This document shows positions 8,966 to 17,033 of a stretch of DNA of 51,213 nucleotides, in pieces. The notes under the pieces are model-generated. The model did no database searches. It was given only the letters and a program-made list of their open reading frames with translations, and was not told the DNA's origin. The DNA lies in contig NZ_JABFNS010000056.1 in assembly GCF_013116825.1 (NCBI RefSeq), positions 1-51,213 of the forward strand. The letters are read 5' to 3'. The position numbers and the translations under genes are program-made. Position 1 is the stretch's first letter; every line of letters starts with the position of its first letter. Source of the DNA: Myxococcus xanthus (GTDB lineage: Bacteria; Myxococcota; Myxococcia; Myxococcales; Myxococcaceae).

Positions 8966-9553
8966 TCAGTAAATCCGACAGCGTTCACCCATTCCAATGT
9001 ACTTCATCCCCGTGATGCCCGCAGCGTTGAATGCTGTTTGCAAGTCGTCGCGGATGATGATGGCGGATGGCATGGTCTTGAGACGGAAAAGCTTTGCCTG
9101 TGGAGGAATCTGCTCCTGAAGAAGATGAAGCCTGAATAAACCAGATAGAAGGTCGGGCTCCAGACCCAGTTGCTCCACCTCGCTGCGGCTCATGTCAATG
9201 CAGTCATGATGGTCGAGTACGTTGGCAATGAAGAAGCTTCCCTTCGTTGCACGTCCTTGCGGCGAGGTGATGGAGATTGGAAGGAACTCGATGTCCGCGC
9301 CCGAATCTGCCTCCAGGAGTTCTTTGAGCCTACTCGAGACCATGGCTAGTTGAACGGTGTTGGCAATGAAATCCGGCGTAGATCGTCCTTTATGCTCGCC
9401 ATCCATCTGGAAAGTCACATCGGGAGGAAAATGGTTGTCCGTGCGCAAGCCACGACTGATGCGCCAACTCGTGTCACGGATGGACCCGGGCTCCTCGTGT
9501 ATGACGCAGAACTGTGGATCGACCATGGTGGAAAGCAGGAAAAATGAATGCAT
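8966..9553 (-). CDS. Imm11-family (DUF1629) immunity protein, minus arm
   Basis: This 195-residue protein ends with the Imm11 signature around LFRLKTMPSAIIIRDDLQ and GITGMKYIGM, the family Pfam names after M. xanthus MXAN_0049. Imm11 proteins are predicted or shown immunity factors that neutralise nuclease toxins inside the cytoplasm. It is the last gene of the minus-strand arm of the toxin cassette, 83 bases after the TIGR02270 gene, and no toxin gene lies beside it. It therefore looks like an orphan immunity gene, perhaps protecting against toxins of neighbouring strains. The upstream ATG at 9553 is used; the second Met (residue 10) has no ribosome-binding site. G+C is lower than the surroundings (line 9181-9240 is about 52%). 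Confidence 0.82.
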   Translation of the reverse strand: MHSFFLLSTMVDPQFCVIHEEPGSIRDTSWRISRGLRTDNHFPPDVTFQMDGEHKGRSTPDFIANTVQLAMVSSRLKELLEADSGADIEFLPISITSPQGRATKGSFFIANVLDHHDCIDMSRSEVEQLGLEPDLLSGLFRLHLLQEQIPPQAKLFRLKTMPSAIIIRDDLQTAFNAAGITGMKYIGMGERCRIY

Positions 9554-9636
9554 GTCTCGTGTTTCCCGTAGCGCTTTTGTGATCCTGTCCGGTTGAAGTA
9601 TCTCGTTTCGACCGGGGCGCCCTGGCGGTGCGTCGT

Positions 9637-10965
9637 TCAGCCGCGGAGGCCTTCGGCGAATGGGCGGCTATACAGGGAAGTGGGTGCTGTGCGTGCTTCT
9701 GTCCAGGTGAGAACCTGTGTTGCCACCCATCGACGGGTGGGGACCTGGATTGCCCCTCGGCTCCGAAGTGCGAGTTCCAGGGCAAGGGCATGCCGTCGCC
9801 GCATGGGCATGTTCACGAGCCCGTCGAGCAGGGCTTGAGGTGTGAAAGGGGTTCCTGCGAGGTAGCGCTGCTTCGCGTCCAGCCTCGGGCGGATGTCGTG
9901 CCACCAAGCCATCACCTTCTCGGAATTGGGGATTGGCAGCGCGTCCTCTGGCTTCAGATTGAGGTTCGCGTCCAGGTCCTCTTCCTCCAATGGGGCGAGT
10001 CCCTCCTCAGGCTCTTCCTTCGGCACTGCGAAATCCGCCTCAATGGGAAGCCCGGTGATGGCGCTGAAGGCCTCGCCTGCGAGCGCGGCGGTGGGCTCGT
10101 GGCGCATGTGCTCCACGCAAGCGTCGGCTGCAGCGACTCGGCCCGAGAAGCCCAGTGCCCACAATGCGTCGGGCCGGGACTTCTCTCCAGAGAGCCGTGC
10201 CAGAAGGAGCTTCAGATCTCGGTCGTCGCCATTCATGGCGAGCAAGAGCAGGGGCAGTCGGCCTCCGGACCCACCTGGCTCGGCCGCGGCCTGACAGGCC
10301 GCCCACGCACCTCTGTGCCCGCCTTGCAACCCCGCAACAATGGCGGCATCTCGCAGCAGGTGCGTATCCGCGTCCAACGCACGTTGAACCACCGAGGGGG
10401 CAATTGGCAGTCTGCTGTGGCTGGCGGCACGCAGCCCTGCGGCAGCAACCTGTGGATTTGAGTGCGCGACGAATGGCAGGCAAACCTCTGCGGTCGCAAG
10501 CCCTTGCGAGCCCAGGACCTCAAGGACAAGGGGCAGCAACTCGGGGCTGACACCCTCCTGCTTCAGCAGTGACGGGAGGCCCGCAAGACTGGCGGATGAG
10601 GGCGCAAGCTCAAGAGCGCGTTGAAGAGGCAGAAGGGCTGGAATTGGGGCTGACGGGAGCGCCGCCAGAACAGAGGCGGGGCCGAAAGGTTCCTCGCTCC
10701 GGAGGAGCGCCAAGGCGGCTGTCGCGATGCGTTCAGGCTCATCCGACTCCAGAGCGGGCTCCAGAAGCCGGCGAGCTACTGGCTCACGTCCGAGGACCAA
10801 CCCATCCACATGGGCTGTGAACTGCTCTTCCAACTCCGCCACGTCTGCGAGGGTGAAGTCGGGTGCATCGAGTGCCTGTTCCCATTGAGTCCAACGGAAC
10901 GCAGCTTCGTCGAGGTGCGTTTCGTAGATGTTCCAATGCAGCAGGCGCCCCGTATGTTTGGCCAT
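9637..10965 (-). CDS. TIGR02270-family HEAT-repeat-like protein of toxin cassette
   Basis: A 442-residue cytoplasmic protein beginning with the family hallmark WNIYETHLDEAAFRWTQWE. The middle consists of Ala/Leu-rich helical repeats resembling HEAT repeats (about residues 70-330). A short acidic stretch (EEPEEGLAPLEEEDLD) follows, and the conserved end has LAGTPFTPQALLDGL and RRHALALELALRSRG. TIGR02270 proteins are regularly found beside DUF2169 and PAAR-like DUF4150 genes in secretion and toxin loci, as here, and a scaffold or chaperone role is inferred from that association. No catalytic motif is visible. It sits 70 bases downstream of the PAAR-like gene in the same direction. Confidence 0.85.
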   Translation of the reverse strand: MAKHTGRLLHWNIYETHLDEAAFRWTQWEQALDAPDFTLADVAELEEQFTAHVDGLVLGREPVARRLLEPALESDEPERIATAALALLRSEEPFGPASVLAALPSAPIPALLPLQRALELAPSSASLAGLPSLLKQEGVSPELLPLVLEVLGSQGLATAEVCLPFVAHSNPQVAAAGLRAASHSRLPIAPSVVQRALDADTHLLRDAAIVAGLQGGHRGAWAACQAAAEPGGSGGRLPLLLLAMNGDDRDLKLLLARLSGEKSRPDALWALGFSGRVAAADACVEHMRHEPTAALAGEAFSAITGLPIEADFAVPKEEPEEGLAPLEEEDLDANLNLKPEDALPIPNSEKVMAWWHDIRPRLDAKQRYLAGTPFTPQALLDGLVNMPMRRRHALALELALRSRGAIQVPTRRWVATQVLTWTEARTAPTSLYSRPFAEGLRG

Positions 10966-11035
10966 GGTGCTGATTGCTCTCCACGGAGGCGCCCCTCCGC
11001 TGACGGGATCCGGCGAGGAGTAAGGATGCGGAGGT

Positions 11036-11500
11036 TCAGACCTCTTTTTCGCAAACGAGGCACTTGGGCTTGCCTTCGTTTCCGCCCATCGCGATGACGG
11101 GACCCTGCATGACGGGGAAGGGGGGCGTGTTCTTGTCGTTGTGGAGCATGAGGTCGAAGGCGCGCGCCACGTTCTTTCCCTCGAACTTCACGTCGAAGGA
11201 GAAGTTGACGAACTCCGCTTTGCCCTTCGTCTTGCCGGAGACCACACCGCCTCCTGCGGTACCGGCCTCGTCGCCGGTGCTCATCTTGAAGCTGGAGTCC
11301 TTCACGCACACCGGATTTCCAGCCACGGAGACCTTCTTCGTGCCCTTGTCGGTGTCGGAGGACTGGGCCACGTTGGGGTAGGGGATGGGGACGGGGCCCG
11401 CCGGGCTGGGCGTCTTGCACACGTCGGGGAAGGCGACGGTGACGCCACCGCTGTCCTTGGTTACCACGGACATCTTGTTCACACCGGTATTGACGGGCAT
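11036..11500 (-). CDS. PAAR-like DUF4150 protein
   Basis: This 154-residue protein is of the Tox-PAAR-like DUF4150 family: it opens MPVNTGVNKMSVV, followed by FPDVCKTPSPAGPVPIPYPN and VAGNPVCVKDSSF, the characteristic beta-rich spike-tip sequences, and DLMLHNDKNTPPFPVMQGP. Such proteins cap the VgrG spike of type VI systems or act in related delivery devices. The product ends with a CxxC pair (KPKCLVCEKEV), a possible metal or disulfide site. The start at 11500 is preceded by AGGAGG with an eight-base spacer, so the longer 185-residue reading is rejected. No toxin domain is fused to it; the nuclease is encoded separately in the plus arm. Confidence 0.88.
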   Translation of the reverse strand: MPVNTGVNKMSVVTKDSGGVTVAFPDVCKTPSPAGPVPIPYPNVAQSSDTDKGTKKVSVAGNPVCVKDSSFKMSTGDEAGTAGGGVVSGKTKGKAEFVNFSFDVKFEGKNVARAFDLMLHNDKNTPPFPVMQGPVIAMGGNEGKPKCLVCEKEV

Positions 11501-11593
11501 GGCAGACGCCTCCTGCGAAGAGTTTACCCTGCGGAGGCCTCGTGGCGCGAGCGGAGCCGCAGGCGCAGGGCACACGTGCCTATGCTCAGCCAA

Positions 11594-12631
11594 TCATGGC
11601 ACCTTACGTAGGGAGGTGCCTTCCGCAGTGAGTGTCAGACTGCGTACGTCATGGAGGCCATCGTCTAGTACGGCATGGCCTCTCCAGATGAGCAGCACCT
11701 GGTCCGCGTCCGCGTCGAGGATGACGGTGTCCAGGTTCATGGGGGGCTTCGAGGTCTCCCCCCTTTGGAGCTCCAGGGTCACGACTGGAGTTGCTTGTCC
11801 GGGAAGAGAGAATGAGAGCCGGCCTCTTGGCGAAGCCCCAGCGATGATCACTGGTTCATCGCCCCGCAGGTATCCGGGGGCCGTGAGACCCGGCGCCGCC
11901 GCATTGAAGAACCGCCGGTCGAAGTCCTTGGGGACCAAGGGCTTGCGTGTTCTGTTCCATGCTTCGTCGTAGGTGCCCCCGTACTTCGCGCGGGGTTGCC
12001 AGTGAGGGGAGGTGAAGCCGAAGCCTGCAGGGACCACCCTCTGGCCGAACTCGCGCAAGGGGGCCGTCGCAGGGTCCTCCAGATTGGGGAGCTTCAGCCC
12101 CTCTTCGAAATGGCGCGGACTGGAGCGAAAGCCCACCCCTACCGGGTTGCGTGGCTCGAAGGAGGGCTTTCCCGCATCCGTCCGGTCCCAGCCACCAAAT
12201 GCGCGCTCCCACGTGAGGGGCAACTTGTCGAACGGAAGTGGCTTCGTGGCGGTTACGCGCCCCATGCTCTTGAACCACGTTCGTTCCCCGATGACACGCA
12301 CGGCCTTCTTCAACGGGCCTACCTGGAGGGCGACAAGCGACTCGGTGGCTCCTTTTTGCGGCGGATACGCATGCCCGATGAGCGCCACGTCCGTGGCCAC
12401 CTTGCTGAGCGCGCTCTCGGGCTCGTACTTGTCGCTGGACTCTCCAGGGCGGCCCCACGGTTTGGCACTCCACTGCACCGGGGTCTGCATGTCCGCGAGC
12501 TTCAAGCCCGCATCACCCAGGACGAACGTGGCCTTCACAACGAGAAGTAGGGCCGGTCGCCCGTCTTCGTCGGAGAGTCCCATCATGTCGAAGGCAAAGG
12601 GGGTCTCGTTCTCGACGTTGGGGTGTGCCAT
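11594..12631 (-). CDS. DUF2169-family type VI accessory/adaptor protein
   Basis: This 345-residue protein starts MAHPNVENETPFAFDMMGLSD, and contains LLVVKATFVLGDAGL, TWERAFGGWDRT and RNPVGVGF, all typical of DUF2169. The family is encoded next to PAAR-like and effector genes and is annotated as a type VI secretion accessory protein; it probably helps load the effector or PAAR protein. The PAAR-like gene begins 93 bases downstream in the same direction. The upstream extension to 12823 is rejected because the family starts at MAHPN. The promoter must lie in the 234-base divergent gap shared with the plus arm. Confidence 0.87.
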   Translation of the reverse strand: MAHPNVENETPFAFDMMGLSDEDGRPALLLVVKATFVLGDAGLKLADMQTPVQWSAKPWGRPGESSDKYEPESALSKVATDVALIGHAYPPQKGATESLVALQVGPLKKAVRVIGERTWFKSMGRVTATKPLPFDKLPLTWERAFGGWDRTDAGKPSFEPRNPVGVGFRSSPRHFEEGLKLPNLEDPATAPLREFGQRVVPAGFGFTSPHWQPRAKYGGTYDEAWNRTRKPLVPKDFDRRFFNAAAPGLTAPGYLRGDEPVIIAGASPRGRLSFSLPGQATPVVTLELQRGETSKPPMNLDTVILDADADQVLLIWRGHAVLDDGLHDVRSLTLTAEGTSLRKVP

Positions 12632-12770
12632 GCGGTGCTCCGGCCGACGGGGCCTATGGGCCCATCGCGGTTGCTGCAGTCTACCAGCCAGAGAAGATGC
12701 TGCGCACAGGAGCTTGCGTGTGCCCTCCGTGTCGCTTCGTTGGCCAGGGGCTTGGCATGGGCGTGTTCGC

Positions 12771-12799
12771 TTGCCAGTGGTCGAGAACGTTGGGAGAAT
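12771..12799 (+). promoter_or_regulatory. Possible sigma70-type promoter of the plus toxin arm
   Basis: TTGCCA (12771-12776) and GAGAAT (12794-12799) are separated by 17 bases, matching the -35 and -10 consensus at 5 of 6 and 4 of 6 positions. The predicted transcript start is about 60 bases before the GTG of the KS-like gene. Found by eye; chance matches are common. Confidence 0.3.
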
Positions 12800-12865
12800 T
12801 GAGGTCGAAAGCAGCGATATCACTGAAGATCGTTGGCCGTGGGCCGCCGGAACAGAGAGGTCTCA

Positions 12866-13972
12866 GTGGAGGTTGTCGTCACAGGCCTGGGGATGGTTTC
12901 GCCCGTCGGGCGGGATGTCGTGACGTCCTGTGCGGCGATTCGAGCGGGACTTGCAAGGCCTCAGCCGTTGCCCTATTTCGAAGCCCTTGACGAAGCTTCT
13001 CAAGAGACGGGGCCCATTACGGGGCACCCCATTCGGGCGCTGACCGAGGGATTCACGCTCATTGGTCGGTGGCTGCGACTCTCACGCGGATGTATTGCTG
13101 ACCTGATTTGCCAAGGAGCGCTCCCAGATGCCACTCATGCTTCATTCTGGCGTCTGACGGGGCTGTTGGTCATCACGCCCTATCACAATGATGATAGGTT
13201 CATGGGTGATGCAGAAGATGCGTCTCCTTCGACGGAGCCCGTGCGGCTCGCGTATCTGGAGCCGCTTCTGGAAGCGCTGCAGTTGCCAATTGAGGAACGG
13301 AACGCCGAGGTACTTTGCCTCGGGCATGCAGGCGCTCTCCACGCAATCCACCAAGCAAAACATTGGATGGAGAGCCACGGGCTCGAGCGGTTGATCGTCG
13401 TCGCGGTCGACTCCTACTGTGAGCCGTTGACGCTTGAATGGCTTGCGGGCCACCGGCGCTTGAAGACGTTGACGAATCCTTGTGGTCTGATGCCAGGGGA
13501 GGCGGGGGCTTGTTTCCTGCTTGAGTCAACACTGAGTGCACGGAGGCGCCAGCCACCGATGCAGGTTGGTGTCTCGAGTGCCGCAGTTCGAGAGGAACAT
13601 GCGGACCCTGGCCAAGGCGGGCGCAATCCGGGTGATGTGCTGGCTGGGTGCCTGGCCGAGTCTCTTGCCGGCGATATTGCCGGGGGGGCATTTGGCGGGA
13701 GCCTCGTGTTGGATCTCAATGGAGAGAATTGGCGTTCCAGTGAGTGGGGGTATGCGAGGGTCAGGCTTCGAGATTATTTAAGGGATGATGTGCAATTGAT
13801 GCTTCCGGCTACGTCTGTCGGAGATACAGGTGCGGCGAGCGGTGCCGTCAACGTGTGTGTGGCGATCAGGGCGCTTGCTCGTGGGTATGCCCGTTCCGAC
13901 AAAGTGCTGGTGGCTTCAAGCTCGGAACGCGGGCACGTGGGTTCTGCATTCTTCAAGAGACTGGAGAGGTGA
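12866..13972 (+). CDS. Ketoacyl-synthase-fold protein lacking catalytic residues
   Basis: This 368-residue protein has the thiolase/KS fold landmarks: start VVVTGLGMVSPVGRDVV, central LGHAGALHAIHQA, VVAVDSYCEPLTLEWL, PGEAGACFLLE, and late SVGDTGAASGAVNVCVAIRAL. Alignment by eye with FabF puts His154 where the catalytic Cys belongs, Asn285 where the first His belongs (DLNGENW versus NAHGTST) and Asp320 where the second His belongs (GDTGAASG versus GHLLGAAG). It cannot be a normal condensing enzyme. Position three bases before the toxin gene suggests a dedicated adaptor or carrier for the toxin. The GTG at 12866 follows AGAGAGG by five bases; the in-frame TTG at 12833 has no such site. Confidence 0.8.
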   Translation: MEVVVTGLGMVSPVGRDVVTSCAAIRAGLARPQPLPYFEALDEASQETGPITGHPIRALTEGFTLIGRWLRLSRGCIADLICQGALPDATHASFWRLTGLLVITPYHNDDRFMGDAEDASPSTEPVRLAYLEPLLEALQLPIEERNAEVLCLGHAGALHAIHQAKHWMESHGLERLIVVAVDSYCEPLTLEWLAGHRRLKTLTNPCGLMPGEAGACFLLESTLSARRRQPPMQVGVSSAAVREEHADPGQGGRNPGDVLAGCLAESLAGDIAGGAFGGSLVLDLNGENWRSSEWGYARVRLRDYLRDDVQLMLPATSVGDTGAASGAVNVCVAIRALARGYARSDKVLVASSSERGHVGSAFFKRLER

Positions 13973-13975
13973 TTT

Positions 13976-14836
13976 GTGACGGATGCTTCTGCCAAGCAAC
14001 ATGAAGAGGATGTTGCCAATAGAATTCACGTCAGTACCAAGGGCACGACAGAGGGTGGTCGTTGTTTGAATAGGCACGAGGCTGCTTGGGAGCCCTATAC
14101 GTGCTCACACCGGTGGCAGGCATTCAAGCACGCGCTTGAGGACTCCCATCTCTACAACTGGCCTGCGTATAAGAAGCTTGCGAATAAGCGGCACGTTCGT
14201 ACCGACGCAAGAAAAGACTATGTCAGCAAGAGCGGAACGCTGTATCCGGTCTTCCCTGAAGGGTATCAGCTTCTACTGAAGGCACCTCAGCAGGGGGATT
14301 GGGACGTAGCTGAGTCGCCGATCAATAGGAACTTCAAGTGGGACTACAGGAAGCCCTATATCCATAATGGTCATCACGTCGTCACCAATAGTCAGCTCAG
14401 GAACGCAATCAATAAGTTGGAGAAGAAATTCCCGAACTGCACGTTGATTGTCCGGCGGGGACTGGCGCGGGCTGGGTATAACTTGAATCATAAGAATAAC
14501 ATGGTGATTCTTCCCATGGACCGGAAGGTGGCGGGAGCCCTGAATCTGCCGCGCCATCTGATTACGTTTACGTATCGAGATCATCGTTCGTATAGCGAAC
14601 ACGTTGCCAAGCGGCTTGATGGGATCATGCGGACGTATGAGGGGGAATTGCGAAAGTATGTTCGCAAGATGAAAGAGCATACGAAGCTTCAGCATGAATT
14701 GGCCAAGGAGCAGATTGAGGCGCTTTCCGAGGAGCTTTACGCGCAGATCACAGCTCGAATGAGCAAGACAGAGCGCGAGACGGAAAGTCCGGGCTACGCT
14801 GGAACGCTTGATACGTTGCTGAGTGGGATGTCATGA
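13976..14836 (+). CDS. AHH-type (HNH/EndoVII fold) nuclease toxin
   Basis: This 286-residue protein has a C-terminal nuclease resembling the AHH family: GHHVV (His133-His134), GYNLNHKNNMVILPMD (168-182), then LPRH (His194), DHRSYSEHV (His203, His209). The spacing of paired His, the Asn-containing loop before VILP, and the late His pair match the family's metal-dependent active site. The first 120 residues are unassigned and probably used for recruitment; no PAAR, Rhs or signal peptide is fused. A lysine/glutamate-rich helix (about 220-265) follows. The GTG start is six bases after GAGAGG. The stop overlaps the immunity gene as ATGA. G+C is clearly lower than the genome (line 14341-14400: 48%), a sign of transfer. 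Probably the counterpart of M. xanthus MXAN_0050. Confidence 0.82.
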   Translation: MTDASAKQHEEDVANRIHVSTKGTTEGGRCLNRHEAAWEPYTCSHRWQAFKHALEDSHLYNWPAYKKLANKRHVRTDARKDYVSKSGTLYPVFPEGYQLLLKAPQQGDWDVAESPINRNFKWDYRKPYIHNGHHVVTNSQLRNAINKLEKKFPNCTLIVRRGLARAGYNLNHKNNMVILPMDRKVAGALNLPRHLITFTYRDHRSYSEHVAKRLDGIMRTYEGELRKYVRKMKEHTKLQHELAKEQIEALSEELYAQITARMSKTERETESPGYAGTLDTLLSGMS

Positions 14837-15423
14837 GATACTTCGAGATTGAGACGCTGGGAGACATCAATAACTCGGAGTTGCTCTTTCTGGACCAAGA
14901 GCCCGAGGTGCTGGGGCTGGATGGTTACTGCCTGGCGGCAGGCGAACCCATTGGGACGGACTATCCCTCTGATGTGAAGGTCAAGCCAAGCGAGGAGCAT
15001 GCCGGAATCGAACTGTCTTCTCTGCTGGGTAATAACTTCAACTATCTCATTGCTTCTGCGGCAGTGAAGGAGGCTGTCTCAGCGCACTGTGTGGGTGCGG
15101 CCATCGAGTACCTGCCGTTCACCCTGCTGGACCACCGCGAGCGTGTCCGCAGCCAGGATTACTTCTTCATCAATCCGCTGGGGAGCATCGATGCCGTGGA
15201 TGCGGCTGCCAGTGATATCAAGTACCACCGCAGCGGTGCCGTCGTTGCGATCCGGAAGCTGGTGCTGGATCCGCAGAAGTTGATTGGGGCACCGGGACTG
15301 TTCCGCCTGAAGCAAGACCTGCAGCGCTACATCGTGAGCGAGCCGTTGGTTCGTGCGTTCAAGGAGCGTGGCTTCACAAACCTGGTACTGCGGGAGATTG
15401 CAGTCTCGGCTGTGAAGGCTTGA
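14833..15423 (+). CDS. Imm11-family immunity protein, cognate to the AHH nuclease
   Basis: This 196-residue protein shares the Imm11 layout with the minus-arm copy: a variable N-terminal half, IEYLPFTLLDHRERVRSQDYFFINPL in the middle, and an end with APGLFRLKQDLQRYIVSEPL and RGFTNLVL. The ATG overlaps the toxin stop codon, so toxin and antidote are made together, the normal arrangement for an effector-immunity pair. It should bind and block the nuclease in the cytoplasm. Similarity to the other Imm11 gene is limited to the motif positions by eye, so the two should have different toxin specificity. Confidence 0.85.
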   Translation: MRYFEIETLGDINNSELLFLDQEPEVLGLDGYCLAAGEPIGTDYPSDVKVKPSEEHAGIELSSLLGNNFNYLIASAAVKEAVSAHCVGAAIEYLPFTLLDHRERVRSQDYFFINPLGSIDAVDAAASDIKYHRSGAVVAIRKLVLDPQKLIGAPGLFRLKQDLQRYIVSEPLVRAFKERGFTNLVLREIAVSAVKA

Positions 15424-15448
15424 GCCTTCCCCTCGAAAGGACGCTCCT

Positions 15449-16219
15449 TTGGCTTCGAAGTTCCTGCCCGTTTTTATTGGCAATGCTCTTGGCGACAATG
15501 AAGAGTTGCTTCCGGCATTTGCGGCTGGAAAAGGAGGTCTGAAGGAGGCCTTGCGATTTTGTCAGAACTTTCGCGTGGCTGGCATTGGTTCACTCCTGCT
15601 TTCTGGTACGTCTGCGCGCCTGCACGAATGCCTTCACGCGAGCGCCCGTGCCTTCGTGTTCTTCTCCCGGGCCTCGGAAGAAACGAAGAAGTTGACCAGC
15701 CGGGCGGCGCCCTTCTTTGACGCCGTGGCGTGTGGTGACGATGAAGCCGCACGGGAACTCAGCCGGTTTTCTCCCGCGAGTCCCGACAAGGATCGTGAGT
15801 ACGAGGAGGACTTCCTCTTCGTGCGCTTCCTGATGGACCACTTCTTCTTGGAGAGAGCCGCGCAGGATGGCCAGGTGCTTCTCTCTCGCTACGAGAAGTG
15901 CCTGGAGGGGACGACAGACGCGAGGCTCCTGGTGTGTCAGGCACTGCTTGCTGCGGATGGAGACGCGTTCGACGCCGCGCTGACGCAGATGATGGAGGAG
16001 CGCGAAGTCCGCTACCGGAGGCTGGCTGAGAGGGAGACCGAAGCGGAAGAGGTGCTCGCGACCGAGGCCTATGTGTCCATTGAAGGCCTTGCGCTGGTCC
16101 GCCTTGCGGTCCGAGCTGGACTGAAGCCGCAAGAGGACTACCTCTTCATTCCCTCCACCGCGCTGGAGCTACCGCGTCTGCGTTACAGGGCCGATTCCTG
16201 GAAGCACCTGATGCTCTAG
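15449..16219 (+). CDS. Imm49-like immunity protein
   Basis: This 256-residue soluble, mainly helical protein begins at a TTG preceded by GAAAGGA with a seven-base gap. Its C-terminal half has ATEAYVSIEGLALVRLAVRAGL followed by YLFIPSTALELPRL, which resembles the end of Imm49-family proteins; a middle segment (ASRAFVFF-like HASARAFVFFSRAS and CLEGTTDARLLVCQALLAAD) also fits that family. It is the last gene of the plus arm, 25 bases after Imm11, and so may be a second antidote whose toxin is missing here. The family assignment is from memory of its pattern and less certain than Imm11. Confidence 0.62.
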   Translation: MASKFLPVFIGNALGDNEELLPAFAAGKGGLKEALRFCQNFRVAGIGSLLLSGTSARLHECLHASARAFVFFSRASEETKKLTSRAAPFFDAVACGDDEAARELSRFSPASPDKDREYEEDFLFVRFLMDHFFLERAAQDGQVLLSRYEKCLEGTTDARLLVCQALLAADGDAFDAALTQMMEEREVRYRRLAERETEAEEVLATEAYVSIEGLALVRLAVRAGLKPQEDYLFIPSTALELPRLRYRADSWKHLML

Positions 16220-16231
16220 CAAGTGCGCCGT

Positions 16232-16858
16232 CTACCACGTCCCCACCGCCAGCAGGCCGGCCAGTCCCGCGTACAGGGGCACGTTGAGCGCCAGGGTCAG
16301 CCGGTTGATGCGGCGGAACCGTGCCTGCTCTTCGTCCGCGAACCAGATGCCGTCCTCGCCCGTGGTACGGCCCTCCACGGCGTGGAAGAACAGGGCCGCG
16401 TAGGCGACCTCGACGAACAGGCTCACGAGCACCAGGCCCAGGAAGGCCAGGGCCCACAGGTCTTCGGGGCCGAGCACACCCAGCCACCGCGCACGGCCCC
16501 AGAACAGGCCGCCGAGCATCAGCGCGATGCATGCCACGTCATGGGCCACGCCATACGGAGGCCGCCAGCGCTTCGCGCCGTAGAGCAGGTACAGCTCCGC
16601 CACGCCACGCAGCCACATGAAGGCGGCGAACGCGCCCAGCACGCCTCGCGCCTCCGCCGGCACCGCCACGTCCAGCGCCACCAGCGGGCACGCGAGGAAC
16701 CACAGGAACACCGCGTAGAAGAGCCACGCCAGCTTGGGTCCGGAGATGCGTCCGCCGCGTGAGCCCTTCACATTCTGCGCGTGACGGAACCCGGCCGCCG
16801 CCACGATGCAGGCAGCGGCCAGGATGGCGAGGAGGGCTCGGGTGTGCGGAGAGGGCAT
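16232..16858 (-). CDS. Polytopic membrane protein, unknown function
   Basis: This 208-residue protein starts MPSPHTRALLAILAAAC and has about six hydrophobic helices, with a short charged stretch after the first (RHAQNVKGSRGGR) and an acidic/basic one before the last (DEEQARFRRINRL). I do not recognise the family. The longer reading frame to 17089 runs through the divergent promoter region and is rejected. It converges with the Imm49-like gene (12 bases between stops) and marks the right border of the toxin cassette, where G+C returns to the genome level. Confidence 0.7.
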   Translation of the reverse strand: MPSPHTRALLAILAAACIVAAAGFRHAQNVKGSRGGRISGPKLAWLFYAVFLWFLACPLVALDVAVPAEARGVLGAFAAFMWLRGVAELYLLYGAKRWRPPYGVAHDVACIALMLGGLFWGRARWLGVLGPEDLWALAFLGLVLVSLFVEVAYAALFFHAVEGRTTGEDGIWFADEEQARFRRINRLTLALNVPLYAGLAGLLAVGTW

Positions 16859-17033
16859 CGGAAAGCGCGCGTGCTGAAGGACCTGTGCCCGGAGTTTGCA
16901 ATGCCCCGGGCATGGCATGGATGCATGGACAGGAGGGGCGCTTGCAAGCCCCTGACCTGATTGGACAGGGCGCGCTCCACGGGGCACGCTCCGCACGCGC
17001 GCGGCGACGCGCTTCGGCGGGAGGCGGGCTTCC

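Noticed and set aside
9628-10461. 277-codon plus-strand open frame across the TIGR02270 gene
   Set aside because: It is antisense to a gene with family hallmarks and operon position; the plus-strand product has no motif.
12866-13972. Reading the KS-like gene as part of a polyketide or fatty-acid cluster
   Set aside because: No acyl carrier, acyltransferase or reductase lies beside it and the three catalytic residues are missing; its neighbours are toxin and immunity genes.
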